This document shows, one piece after another, positions 24,331 to 35,995 of a stretch of DNA of 64,000 bases. Position 1 is the stretch's first letter, and each line of letters begins with the position of its first letter. Made by a program: the position numbers and the translations under genes. The notes under the pieces were generated by a model, which had not been told where the DNA came from, did no database searches, and was given only the letters and a program-made list of their open reading frames with translations. Source of the DNA: Vigna angularis (taxonomy: Eukaryota; Streptophyta; Magnoliopsida; Fabales; Fabaceae); NCBI RefSeq assembly GCF_016808095.1, contig NC_068974.1, positions 7,440,001-7,504,000 on the forward strand, in the 5' to 3' direction.

Positions 24331-24944
24331 TTTTGTAAAATAACTTCTAAATAGGCTAATATACTCGTTGAGAGAAAATATTCGAATACTCACGAGAATG
24401 ATAAATGAGTTTAAACTACAAAAATACCTAATAGGGGTAGGTCAAAGAAAATTAATACTAAATTTTTAAAATGATGATAAATTTGTTTTTTCTTAAATAT
24501 ATAAAATTCAAAGTATGAAATTATTTTCCTCAAGTAAATTATAAAATTTTTTAGTAATAAGGTTTTTAATCTATATGACCTAATTTTATTAGGATTAGAT
24601 GGAATCTTTTTATTTTTTTAATAAAATATTTATGTAATGAGAGTGATGTCTGTAGTGAATTTATTGACAATATGTATATAACAATAAATAGACTAATTTA
24701 CCCAAGAGAAAAAATATTTGAAAACTAATGTGGAAAATAAAAAGTTATGAACCCATGAGTCATAAGTTAGAAAAAGAAAAACTTTTGTAACATTACCAAT
24801 AACAAGTGAAAGAAACCCTCGTCATGGGTAGAAGAATTGAAACACTGACTTTGTGATGATTAACACCACAATCACCAGGACTTTCTGAAGAAAAAATCAT
24901 TTCAAATTCTCATTCTTCAAATAGTTACAAACCAAAAGAACACG

Positions 24945-27184
24945 ATGAATCCCTATTACGACGTAGAGAAGCTAAGAGACGAAGTGATCTACCTCCACTC
25001 TCTCTGGCACCAAGGTCCTCCACAACCCCCCATAACCACCACCACCACCGCTACTCACTTTCCTCAGCCCCAATACACGAGCCACGATCTCCGTCATCAC
25101 TATCCTGCACCTGCCCGCACCGGATCATCCCTCCGGGTCCCATCCACCTCTTTCAAGAAGAAGAAGAATAAGAAGAAGAAGCAAAAGGGTCGTGATAGGG
25201 ATAACTCCGCACGACCCGATCCGGAATGGCCATGTCCTGTTCGACACGACCCGGATCCATCCACCGGTTGGGCCAAGCCAAAGACCGGTCCAGCCCCTTC
25301 GTCTGAGGTGCCTCAGCAAGAAAAGGAAAGGCTTGCGGCAGTGCAAATGCAGCAGAAAGCGTGCAAAGCTGTGAAGGAGTTTCTTTCTAATTGGGATAAT
25401 GATGATGATTGTGATGGTGATGGTGACGGTGATGATGAAGATGATGATGATGATGGGGTATGGGAAGAGATTCGGGAGTTCTTTGTGGGATTGTTCTTGG
25501 AGGACGATGAACTCAGAGGGTACTACCAGAGGTGTTTTGAAAGTGGAGAGTTTTGCTGCTTGGTGTGCGGGGCAATTGGGAAGAAGAATCATAAGAGGTT
25601 TAAGGACTGTGTTGCGCTTATTCAGCATTCTATGTCCATTTTGAGGACGTTGAAGAGAGGGGTTCACAGGGGCTTTGGTATGGCACTATGCAAGGTTTTG
25701 GGTTGGGATGCTGATCGGCTTCCTACCATTGTGATGAAAGGGCAGCCTCTTGGGCTGGAGACGAGTACGCCTGCTGAGGCAGAGGTAATAGTTTGGTCAA
25801 GATTTTCTTTAGGACAAAACATAGAAGCAGTTTTTAAGGTGTTTTTAGTGACGTGTTCTCCTAAGACCTATCAAGTTTTTAGTCAAGATTTTGGGGTGAA
25901 TTCGGTGTGTTTTTATTTAGGACAAACTTAGACACAGTTTGTAGAGATGTTCTTACTCCTATGATCTATCAGGATTTTAGTCAAAAATTTGAGGTGAATT
26001 TGGGGTGTTTTTATGTAGGACAAACTTAGACACAGTTTTTAGGGATGTTCTTCCTCCTATAAGCTATCAGGGTTTTAGTCAAGATTTTGAGGTGAATTTG
26101 GGGTGTTTTTATTTAGGACACTCTTAGACACAGCTTTTGGAGATGTTCTGCCTCCTATGACCTCTCAGGGTTTTAGTCAAGATTTTGAATTTGGGGTGTT
26201 TTTATTTTGGACAAACTTAGACACAGTTTTTAGAGATGTTTTCAGGGTTTTGATCAAGATTTTGAAGTGAATTTGGGTTGTTTTATTCAGGACTAAATAT
26301 AGATGGCGTTTTTAACGTGTTATGTGTTATTCTTCTATTGGAGTTTTAATTTTGAGGTGACTTTAGGGTGTTTTTATTTACACAACGCTTAGATGCGTTT
26401 TTAAGGTGTTTTTGATGATGTTTTCTGAATAGAGTTTTTGTGAGGGTTTTGAGGTGAATTTGAAATGTTTTTGTTTGGACAAAGCTTAGATGTACTTTTA
26501 AGATATTTTGTTGTTGATTTAATAACTTTTGTTGTCATTTAATGCAGATCTTTGTTATAAGGATAACTAAGGTGGAATTTGTAGCTTTAGCACTAAAAGT
26601 GTTTAAAGAACTACATTTATGATTTGTGAATTTGTTTATGATTTTGTTGAACTAGGATCCCTTTTTTGATAGTTTTTGTCCCAATTATATCATTATTTGG
26701 CATTATTTTGGGTTTAATTAATTTTTATTTCTGTATCTTCTCTTTTAACTTGACCATGTCATGTTATTTACCAACATGAGAGAATTCAAATTCACGATTT
26801 TGTAAGTGCATAAATTAATTGGTTTGGTGTGAAGTTGCAACATTGTAGGGTGAGCCTAATTTGAATAACTTGGTTAGTGATGGTGATGGAAAAGATGGTT
26901 CCCAGTCCTACGAATCAGATGATAAAGCTGTGTCTTTGGAGCATGGGGGTGTGCAAGTTGAGGAGGAGCCAACAAAAGGCATTGATCAGAGTACTAATAA
27001 TGTTAGTTTGTTTCTAAGTATGAGCTTTAGCCTTTTCAAGGGAAAAAAGAAAAGCTTCAAGACATTGTTTGTAAACTCTCTTTTGACGCTTCTGTTCTAT
27101 TTGCAATGTTCTTCCAAGGAAAGGGATCAAGATGATCATAAATTGGATATTGGAGTGCAAAATGGAGGTGGAGCAATATATGAG
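24945..27184 (+). CDS. Unassigned plant protein, acidic/basic tracts with CxxC motif; 3' end unresolved
   Basis: Exon 1 (24945-25784, 280 codons) is followed by likely exons 26849-27001 (51 codons) and 27119-27184 (22 codons), all phase 0 with GT/AG borders. The final exon is not certain; after 27184 an acceptor near 29030 would add a few residues before a stop. Visible features: N-terminus MNPYYDVEKLRDEVIYLHSL, lysine tract 71-81, proline-rich 92-120, acidic run 151-171, and a conserved-looking segment 172-280 with FVGLFLEDDELRGYYQRCF, C205xxC208 and H216/H228/H241 that could bind zinc. I do not recognise the family; the lysine tract suggests a nuclear protein. GC content and codon usage are clearly gene-like compared with the flanks. 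The first intron is a minisatellite. Confidence 0.7.
25795..26510. repeat. Minisatellite of ~80-100 bp units in intron 1 of the unassigned gene
   Basis: About eight units, marked by GGACAAACTTAGACACAG or variants at about 25812, 25918, 26018, 26116, 26210, 26289, 26381 and 26478. Typical unit text: TTTTTAGAGATGTTCT, CTATCAGGGTTTTAGTCAAG, ATTTTGAGGTGAATTTGGGG, TGTTTTTATT. Units start almost at the exon 1 donor. A second block of about five units lies in the duplicated copy (27823-28180). Confidence 0.85.
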
Positions 27185-27351
27185 GTAAGACATTATTGCC
27201 TTTTTCTGATTATAAATGCTAAACAGAGACTTACATTACTCACTTAAATTAATAATTGATTTTTACTTTTAAAAGGTAGTTTAACTTTTAAAATTAAACT
27301 CGTCACAATACAATTACTAATGCACATAATTGATTATAAATATATACTAAA

Positions 27352-27471
27352 TATTGGAACTCCCACATCGACTAGAGATAAAGTTAATTTAAAGTATATA
27401 TGTGGATGTAAACCTTACCTTACAAGCCGGTTTTGTGGGGTTGAGTTAGACTTAAAGTCCATTTTTTAACA
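27352..27471 (+). mobile_element. Solo LTR of a legume TRIM, 120 bp
   Basis: Runs from TATTGGAACTCCCACATCGA to CCATTTTTTAACA, with a perfect 5-bp target duplication CTAAA at 27347-27351 and 27472-27476. It matches the LTRs of the complete TRIM at 44034-44404 (CTAGAGATAAAGT, TGGATG.AAACCT, TTTTGTGGG.TTGAGTTAGAC). The duplicated copy of this locus (29509-29520) has the empty site with a single CTAAA. Confidence 0.85.
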
Positions 27472-27819
27472 CTAAATATTTTTTTTTTATCATAACCAAC
27501 TATATATTATTATTAGTTGTGGATATGTACTCAATTATATCATGGTTTTATTACCAGTTTTTCATATCTGGATATAGTTTGGATTTTTTTTTTCCATGAG
27601 AATTTCTGAAAGAGAAAAACAAGTAAAAAAAAAACATAAATTAATTTTTCTATATTACGTACAAGTTTATTATAAGGGTTCTGCAAGACTAGGATGTGGA
27701 ATGTGCTCTTCTTATATATTAGGATTTTCTTCGTAAGCTTTAAATTTGCATTGAGATACTCCCACTGATATTGTCAAACTTGAGGATTGGAAGAAGGTAA
27801 AGATCATAACTCAAAGAGC

Positions 27820-29520
27820 AAAACTAGACACAATTTTTAGAGATGTTCTCCTATGACCAATCAGGGTTTTAGTCATGATTTAAAGTGAATTTGGGGTGTT
27901 TTATTTAGGACAGACAAACAGTTTTTAGAGATGTTCTCCTATGACTTATCAGGGTTTTAGTCAATATTTTGAAGTGAATTTGGGGTGTTTTCTTCAGGAC
28001 TAAACAAACATATAAGTGGTTTTTAATGTGTTTTTTGTTATTTTAATTTTGAGGTGAATTTAGGGTGTTTTTATTTAAGCAACATTTAGATGCATTTTTT
28101 GAGGTGTTTTTGATGATGTTCTCTGAATAGAGTTGTTGTGGAGATTTTGAAGTGTTTATGTTTGGACAAAGCTTAGATATACTTTGTTAGAATGTAATAA
28201 GCTGTTACGTATTTGTAGGGAATTAACCGTTACATAATCTAAGAAATTAGGATGATTGATTCCTTATTATTTGGTGTTTTTATTATAATAGATTTTGCAT
28301 TATACTATAAATACATTCTATGTGGTCTGCATTAGACACATAATACATTCAGAACACATACAATTCTATATACTTATTAAAGTATTTATCTGTTGTTTGG
28401 ATTGTTGACATTTAATGCATATCTTTGTTCTAAGGATAACTAAGGTTGACTTTGTAACTTGAGCACTAAAAGTTTTTAAAGAACTACATTCAAGATAACT
28501 AAGGTTTAAAGGATAACTAGGGTTGAATTTGTTGAATTAGGATCCCTTTTTGATGGTGTTTGTCCTAACGAGAGAGCAACAAAGCAATTCTAGCATTACT
28601 TGGCTTTATTTGTGGGTTTAATTAATTTTGCTTTTTGCATCATGTCTTTTAACTTGACCATGTCATGTTATATACCAACATGAGAGAAATCAAATTCATG
28701 ATTTTGTAAATAATAAATTAATTGGTTTGGTGTGGAGTTTCAACATTACAGGGTGAGCCTAATTTGAATAACGTTGTTAATGATGGTGATGGAAAAGATG
28801 GTTCCCAGTCCTACATTACTCTGTGGGACACTTCAGTTTGCATGCCAACATGTTATATAGGAAAAAGTTGCTGCTTTGATGTTGTCATTTGATTACTGTA
28901 TGTTAAGAATTTAAATCTGCATTATATGAGAATTCATTAGAAAACCAGTTTTCTACCATTAAGTCTAAAAATAGTCAATAAACTAGTGTATAGAAATAGT
29001 TGAAGCTCCAAATTTTTTCATGCTGCAGGGTGGAACCTAGGTATAAAGTTGAAGATCATGGAAAGTATTTTGCTGTAAATCAAGTGATAAAGCTGTATCA
29101 TAGAGGCTCTGTGATTAGCAAGCTGAGACTCATTTGCAAGGAGTTGATCAGATTGTTAACTGTTATTTTAACGAGTTAGTAGAAGGGTTAGGGTCTCTTT
29201 GGACTATTTTCTCCATGAAAGCTTATAAGGAAGAAAAATATCAAGAGAAAATGATATGGACTTCTCCACTAGTTAAAATTAATTTATAAAAATTGGGAAA
29301 TTTTAAAGAAGTTACGTGCGAATGTTTTCAAAAAAACCATATATGACAAATGGTTTTAATCAAACCAAAACTGTCATATATCGACAATATGTTACAATAG
29401 TTAGTGATATATCATAAATTAATAATTGATTTTTACTTTGAAAAAGTAGTTTAACTTTGAAAATTAAACAGATCCAACTACTGATGCATAAAATTGGTTA
29501 TAAAAATGTTCTAAATATTT
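27820..29520 (+). pseudogene. Tandem duplicate of the 3' part of the unassigned gene
   Basis: Copies intron minisatellite units (27823-28180), then the intron-exon 2 segment (28430-28830 matches 26540-26910), including the acceptor and the first part of exon 2 at about 28752 (GGTGAGCCTAATTTGAATAA). The copy diverges after CAGTCCTAC and reads into a stop. A further fragment similar to the end of exon 2 (GATAAAGCTGT, GGAGTTGATCAGATTGTTAA) lies at about 29085-29165, and 29412-29520 matches 27245-27352. It may supply an alternative last exon but lacks an intact reading frame of its own. Confidence 0.7.
28185..28370 (+). mobile_element. Solo copia-type LTR, 186 bp
   Basis: Starts TGTTAGAATGTAATAAGC and ends ACAATTCTATA (probably once TTCTAACA). 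A perfect 5-bp target duplication TACTT flanks it (28180-28184 and 28371-28375). TATA-like CTATAAATACATTC lies near 28294. The other copy of the duplication has the unoccupied site at about 26490 (GATGTACTTTTAAG). Confidence 0.8.
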
Positions 29521-30744
29521 TTTCTTTTGTGGTGATAGAGGATTATTTCTTGACTCTGTACAAGAAGAATTTAAGGAGTCTGACATTTAAAGAAAATGAA
29601 GGTAGGAACATCTTGGAGTATAATTATATCATAGTTTTAGACATAAAATATTTGTAAATTTCTTTAAATTTTTTAGTTTTTATCTTATGGTTTGGGTTTG
29701 GGCTTTCTTTTAGGATTTTCTAAACTTTTATGATCTTTACAATATGGAGACCAAAACTTATGTGCAGACACTTTTATTCATATATTGAATTTGATATTTA
29801 TCAAAGAGGATTATTTTGGTTCTTGTTTTAGAATATTCGTTCTTATTAAAGATTAATATCTTATTAAAGATTAACATTTTATTAAAGATTAACATTTTTG
29901 TAGTGTTTTTTTTAACTTATTAATATGTTAGATTGTGACATTATTTTATTCCTGTTTAATTTGACATACTAACCTTTCTTGAATTGGATGGATCATTGGA
30001 TTGTATCATTTTGGTATGTAGAGCAAGATTCTCATTTAAATTTCTTATTCTATTTTATCTTTTAATTATATGAAGAAAATCTTAAAATTCTTTAATGTTT
30101 AATCCTATCTTATGTTTTATTATCTATCATATTAAGAAAACTCTAAAATTCTTGAATATTTGATCTTATCTTTATATCTAATTTTTTTTATCATATAAAG
30201 AAAATCTTAAAATTCTTGAATGTTTTATCTTATTTTTCTATCATAGGAAGAAAACCCAAAATGTTTGAATATTGTGTTTTAAATTCTTATTTTAAAATTC
30301 TTAAATATCATTTTGGTATATTATTTGTTCGTTGTCTTTTTTCATTTTAAATTGAGAATTTCTGCATTTAATTCATAGAAATTATATTTTTTGTGTGTAT
30401 TCTGTCCAAATAATTAATGTAAGTGTAATCACATTGTTTTACATGAGTTTGGGTGTTTGAATTGCAATTTTTTTTTTTAAAATTAGTGGATCCAAATAAA
30501 AAGAAAAGGAAAAGAAATGGTCTAAAAGCAAAAAGAAAATTAGAGTTTAAAACAATTATTGAAGTTGCATTAATTACTTGTTGGTTGTCTGATAAATTGA
30601 TTTGCATTCAGTCTTTTCTTAGAGTTTCTTTGCCAATCACAAAAAAGAAATTGAGCTGGTGAGGTCTTAATTATTATTGTTATTTTGTTTTTACACCTTT
30701 CTTACATAGTCTAACAATTTTGAACAATACGATTAATATTGTGC
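29521..30744. other. AT-rich intergenic DNA
   Basis: No gene seen. Short self-similar phrases (GAAGAAAATCTTAAAATTCTT and variants, GATTAACATTTTATTAAA) recur between 29850 and 30300. Confidence 0.5.
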
Positions 30745-31660
30745 AGTGGAATGTTTAGCGTTCAGACAATAATAAAGAGAGGGATGAATTGGTTTTAGGT
30801 TAAAAATATATACTTTTTAGAAGGACTTTCCTTTTTAAAAATTAACTTCACGGAACAAAAAAAATTACTTTAAATAAGAACAAGTAAATAAAGGAGTATA
30901 AGGGAGAAAAACTTGCATAGGTGATTTTTATACGATCAAAAGATCTTATGTCCAGTTGTTAATCTCGATAAAGTTAAGGATAGAAAACAAGAACTTACAA
31001 TCATAGAGAATAAAGTTAAGGATAAAAAACAACTCCTTCTACACACAAAGGATGGACAACACCTCCTTTGACACACAGAGGATGAACATCCGTCCTATCA
31101 ACAACAACAACACTCAATCATAAGACATATGTAGTGAAAGTTCTCGCTTTACCCACACTAGGTTTCCCAAAGCCCCTTTTCACAAACACTTGAGTTTCTC
31201 TACCACACAACTCTTAAACTTCTAAATGAAATTTTTTTTTTAAATTAGCTTTAAAGAAACTATATATAGACCCTTAACCATTATTTAAAAATTAAGTCAG
31301 AAAACTGAAAACAACTATCATTGATAATCGATTACCAGAAGTGATAATCAATTATTTCAGAAACTATTTCAAAAATTATTTTCTCTCTGTGATAATCAAT
31401 TGTCATAAGTGGTAATCGATTATTCAAGGGACTTTTGGGAAAATCTAAAATGATCTGTGATAATCGATTATCATTATGACAATTGATTATCTTAGGAGAT
31501 TTTTATGAAAAATAAAACTTTCCTAACTGCTTTTCGGTTCTATCTATTGACTCTTGGTCTACTGATTTTAAATAAAATACACAAATTGCAATACTTTAAC
31601 AACTAAATTCTGAAGTCTTCAATGTATTTCTTGAATCCAAGCATTCTTTAAATCTTCAGC
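30745..31660 (-). mobile_element. Degenerate Sirevirus-like LTR remnant
   Basis: Opening text (GGGATGAATTGGTTTTAGG, then AAAATATATACTTTTTAGAAG, then GATTTTTATACGATCAAAAG) parallels the start of the LTR at 3330-3540 (GGGGTGAATTGGTGAAG, AAAAAATATAATCTTTC, GATTTTTATACTGGTTCGG). A cluster of near-palindromic GATAATCGATTATC words lies at 31323-31491. Coding sequence is absent. Borders are approximate. Confidence 0.5.
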
Positions 31661-31699
31661 ACTTCTCCATGAATCATCATCATCATCAAAATTATTTAT

Positions 31700-32930
31700 T
31701 GAAGTTGTTAAGACAAGATCGTCTAGAGACTAGATCGTCTAAGCAACTCAACGTTTGAAGTTTAATAAAAGCATTAAACAAAATATCTCTTTTAATGAAA
31801 GTCTGTTTTAAATAAATAAGGTCTAAAAGAAAAATATTTTGGAATATCCTTTATAGAAGAAATCAAGCTTATAACAACGTTTTCCAAACTATATTGTTTG
31901 ATGGACAAAGCTTTATGCAACATCTATGAAAAGAAAACGTCTCTCATAGTTAATCTAATAGACGATATGAGCAACAAACAACAACATCTAAACGCCTAAA
32001 CAAATAACGTTTTACAAACTAGCGTTTTATGAATAAAAGTTTCTATCTCATGATAACGTTGAAGCTTAAATGTATTCAAAATAGTGTTAACTCAAGTAAG
32101 CGTCTTATGAAATGCACCATCTAACATATGACCACCAAACGTTGCATATTTTAAAATAGCTTTCGAAAAATAATCTAATGTTTATACCATTTGATGACCA
32201 TATTTGTTGTATATTTTACCAAACGATGCATTTATTAATGATATGACAAATGTTAAAATATTTTGAACACATAATACGACCTAACGCTTATCAACGTTAA
32301 GAATATTTAATGCATGTACGATAAAGTGCTTTGATGTTTGTATACGTTGTTCTTGATATTTGTGCAGACATTGAAGCAAAAAGATATGATCAGAATCACT
32401 ACATCTAAGAAAAAGACATTGAGAGATATGAAGAACATTCTGAAAATGTTTCCCATGAAACCTTCTACTCTATCACATCGTACAAGCTATGTTTTGATAA
32501 AGGCTATGACAAAACATTGTATCTCTACAAAGTAGACATGAGTTTGACTTCTCACCTAAAGGCTACCTGCTCTACATGAAATGAATATCTCTGTCTAACG
32601 GTCATCTTCAAGAAAAGCTATAAATAGACAGAAGCTCGAAGAAAAGATAAGAAGGAGAACATAGATAACTTGTGAATGCTCAAACAAGCTTACTATGCTC
32701 ATACATTGTCTGAAGCTAATATTTTCAAGGAAAGAAAATCCTTAGCAAATTTTCATATTTCTTTGTATTGTTTCTATCCTCTCTTTAAGAGTTATCAATA
32801 TGTATTTACTCATAACACTAATTGTGTTTTACATTCTGAAGAAAATTAAAACACTTGGTGTTTAGCTCAATTGAGTTAAATAGTCTAGACATGTTGTCCA
32901 GAGATGAGCCAGAAGTGATTAAAATGCTTG
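31700..32930 (+). mobile_element. Possible LTR remnant in plus orientation
   Basis: CTATAAATAGACAGAAGCTC near 32618 has the look of a TATA box, followed by a leader rich in short exon-like text and ending with copia-like 3' LTR wording (TAAAACACTTGGTGTTTAGC). Several AACGTT/AACGCT words occur at 31870-32290. No partner LTR, PBS or coding sequence confirms it. Confidence 0.3.
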
Positions 32931-34439
32931 TGTTGGAAGCTCCTTCAAGCAAGTTAATAAAGACCCCTTGATGAAAATGATGAAGGCATAGAAGCATGAA
33001 GAATAGGAGGTTGAAGTGGCTTGATGAATGGGTAATTGAGGCATCCTAAAAGGAGGTTGTGGCAACCTTGAAGGAAAAGGTAGAAGAATCACATGACTCA
33101 AATCATAGGTTAAACAGTCAATAAGGACTGCAAACAGACCAGCCAAGACAATAAATCATAGCTGGAAGGCAAACAAAAAGAATTAGAAGCCTACTTGTTG
33201 AAGACTTCCAAGAGGTGCTTGTTTCTTGTATTGAAAGGTTTTGTTTGTAGCATCTGAACAATAGCTTTTGGACCACTTCTAGGCACTTAATTGGAGTCTT
33301 TACATCACTCTTGAGGTGTTCTTGATGAGGAATAACATCCAGAAGCCAAACTCCAGCCAACAAACACACAAAACAACAAGGAAATACAATAAATAGATTA
33401 GGAATAACCCAAACAATAAGCAAACAATGGAGTATGGAATGAAGTATCACCAATTGAACATAGTAAATGATGGAATTAAACTGAAATAAGGACTTGATAT
33501 TGTTCCTAACATGTAAATGAAACTATAGAAAAACATTTTACTCAAATCGGAGTTGAAATGCACAAGATATCACACAAAGAAGCTGGATGCAAAGTTCACG
33601 TCTAGGCTGAGCGAAAATTGTGAGTGTTGACGAACCAAAGAAAAAGGCTTTCTACCTAGCATGCTTCCTTAAAAATGACCAAACTTAAGGCTTTAGATAC
33701 CACATGATATGGAACAACATGCCTAGATAGAAATAAGCCTAAGAACTAAAAAAGAACAATTAAGAAATGGAATTAAAAGACAAAATGTACGAGAGAAAGG
33801 AGAGGAAACTTATGAATGGGAAGGCATGCCACTTGAAAGGATCCAAGATAAATGTCAAGGAGGATCGCCACTTGTTCTTCAAAAGATAAGATCCAAAATT
33901 AGACTAAGAGACAAAATTCTATCTCAAAGAAGTAATGCAATTGAATGCAAAACACTATTTATATTCAAATTTGAAGTTGTTCAAGGTGCATGTACAAAGG
34001 AGACCTTATGTTGCTTATATAGCAGTAGGAGATGAAGTAGATGGAGGAAACTAAAGGATGTGGGACTTGGAGGCCTTCAAGTCTGGATATAAGCTACCTA
34101 ACTAAGTCCCACATTTCTTAATTCTACAACCTTCTAAGGGTATATAAGCTACCTAACTAGTCTAAAGATCAAAACTAAAACTATACATGAGCTAACTTGT
34201 AATACAAGCAACTAAAAGGAGAAGAGACTTATTTATTCTTCTTTCTTTTAAGTCCAAGTTATGTGAAGTCCCACATTGCTTGAACCTTAAAGAAAAGAAG
34301 ATATATAAGCTTCTTTACAACCAAACAAAGAGAAAGAAACTAGAAACTAGAATAGACAAAATACAAGCCTAAGAAAACATATGCTAATTCTTTTAATGCT
34401 TCTTATCACTTTGAAAACTCTTCATTCTTGCCCTATCTA
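32931..34439. other. Unassigned repeat-like DNA
   Basis: No gene seen. The phrase TATAAGCTACCTAACTA is present twice (about 34089 and 34145) and AAGTCCCACATT twice (about 34103 and 34268), with TATATAAGC words, as in gypsy LTR promoters. It precedes a gypsy integrase fragment on the same strand and may belong to that element. Confidence 0.35.
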
Positions 34440-34778
34440 TGATCATATCAGGTGTTCCACACATACAAAAACTAGCCCAATCCTTGTATTGGGTAGGTAT
34501 GAAGAAGGTTGTGATTGAGTTCGTGACAACATGTATGATATGCCAACAACAAAAATATCTTGCATCTTCCCCACAAGGGTTATTATAGCCTTTACCTATG
34601 CCATAGGCTATATAATGATATCTTTGTGGTATTGGAAAAGATAAGAAAATATGGACACTTTATTCCTATCAAACATCCATATTCTGCTAAAGCTATTGCG
34701 AAGATTTTATGAAAGAGATAGTCAAGCTCCATGGCATTCCTTCATCACTAGTTAGTGATAGGGACCCAACTTTCCTAA
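34440..34778 (+). pseudogene. Ty3/gypsy integrase fragment, left part
   Basis: Plus-strand translation gives YWVGMKKVVIEFV, CMICQQQK (end of the HHCC finger), GKDKK, then [20 protein letters not shown] and RDPTFL, broken by stops. The last block is the second catalytic aspartate region of gypsy integrase (SDRDPTF). Homology stops at TTTCCTAA (34778) and resumes at 36365. Confidence 0.75.
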
Positions 34779-35081
34779 CTCTATGTTCACTTTGGTGGAT
34801 AACACTGTTCAAGAGAAATAGCGACGATTGATTTGTGAATAAATTCGTGTTCGTTTCCCGTGATTTGAGACGATGGAATTGGAGGGATTTGCAAGATACA
34901 TGGGTTTTCAAATCTTCCCTCAAGTGCTAAGATTTGCGATGATTTTAATTAAAATGTCATGTTTGTCCTCCTTCATTTATGAAATACCATGTATAAAATA
35001 ACATGTACATGAAGAATGATGTGTGAAGACGAAGACAACAGTGGTTGAAGAGGAAGAATGAAATTAATTTTAGCATGGTGT

Positions 35082-35206
35082 ATTTGGTTACAGAAGATGA
35101 GTATTTGGTTCCCCTTCAATAAGGGAAATTGAATGCTAGTGTATTCGGTTCCAGGATTGGGTATTCGATTCCCTTTGGTGATGCATCACATGCGTATCCG
35201 GTTCCG
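35082..35206. repeat. Five spaced copies of GTATTYGGTTCC
   Basis: Variants at about 35082, 35101, 35141, 35160 and 35194, all in the same orientation, inside the captured-gene transposon upstream of the MED26-like fragment. Confidence 0.6.
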
Positions 35207-35621
35207 CACCTGGTGTAGCTCCCTCCCCTTCCTCGTCCTGCACCTGCTTAATGAAACACCACCACAATGCTGTCTAGTTTCATGGTCGCACTCATGGACG
35301 AGTTCCTTACGCCGACAATGAAACATGGCGCATCTCGTGTGCAAAGAGAACTGGTAAACCATCCAAAAAAGACCACAACGATACAGAACACACCCTTTAT
35401 ATCCTTTCTTTCTCTCTCAACACAACTGGTTTTTCCTCTCCACAACCACTTTCCTAAGCATGCATTATTTTTATTTTCTCTCTCTATCTCTATTTCCTCG
35501 GTGCAACAACAACACTACTACTGTCATAGGGATCGAGGCGGCAGTATCCGACTGACGATCACATTGATGAGAAGCGAAATTTGAGCTGTCGATTTCGTGT
35601 TCAAGTTTTGGATATGTGAGG

Positions 35622-35948
35622 ATGAAGTCTTGGTCAGTTGATGAGTGGAGGGACTACTTTGTGTCTGCGAATTCAGATATTTTTGAGATAATTGAAAACG
35701 CCATAATCATGGCGGCTACGGATTGTTCGAAGGAGTTTAGAGTGAAGAGGGATGCGATTGCAGAGAGGTTGTTCTGTTCCAGGTTGACCCGCTATGCGGG
35801 TTGTGACCGTGTGGAGTTGGCTGCAAGGGGAGTTGGTAAAGAGAGTAATGATGAAGGCTGCAAGAATGGGGTCGATAGAAATGAGGTTGAGTTCGCAGGA
35901 GCGAGCAAAGAGAGCAAGGTCAATGAAGGTGGAGATGAGGATGCATAG
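35622..35948 (+). pseudogene. Captured MED26-like N-terminal fragment
   Basis: Open for 108 codons from ATG at 35622. The segment MKSWSVDEWRDYF, SDIFEIIENAI, MAATDCSKEFRVKRDAIAER and GCDRVELA resembles the N-terminus of plant MED26 proteins (Mediator subunit, TFIIS N-terminal family), as I recall them. The downstream TFIIS N-terminal domain, which carries the family's protein-binding role, is absent; the frame ends right at a local duplication. Upstream 35540-35621 looks like a retained 5' UTR. It could give a short peptide if transcribed, but I regard it as a gene fragment inside a transposon. Family identity is from memory and needs a search. Confidence 0.55.
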
Positions 35949-35995
35949 ATTGATAATTATATTACGAGGATGCATAGATTGATAATTATATTACA
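35938..35995. repeat. Perfect 29-bp tandem duplication
   Basis: GAGGATGCATAGATTGATAA followed by TTATATTAC occurs twice back to back. The first copy contains the stop codon of the MED26-like fragment, so the duplication marks the 3' breakpoint of the captured segment. Confidence 0.85.

Noticed and set aside
25125..25667. 180-codon antisense frame opposite the unassigned gene
   Set aside because: Isoleucine and leucine runs mirror the acidic and lysine tracts of the sense exon; the sense strand has splice sites and an ATG context.
27766..27796. Possible extra exon (GATTGGAAGAAG|GTAAAG donor) of the unassigned gene
   Set aside because: The available acceptor does not give the good reading frame in phase with the preceding exon, so it was not added to the model.
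33118..33453. 111-codon minus-strand open frame with hydrophobic segments
   Set aside because: No splice context or recognised family; the region reads like repeat DNA. Kept only as unassigned.
34779..34815. Apparent continuation of integrase text (WWITLFK) past the TAA junction
   Set aside because: The true continuation (LSLFWK...LQGT) is at 36365; the similarity here is chance within the transposon's inverted repeat.
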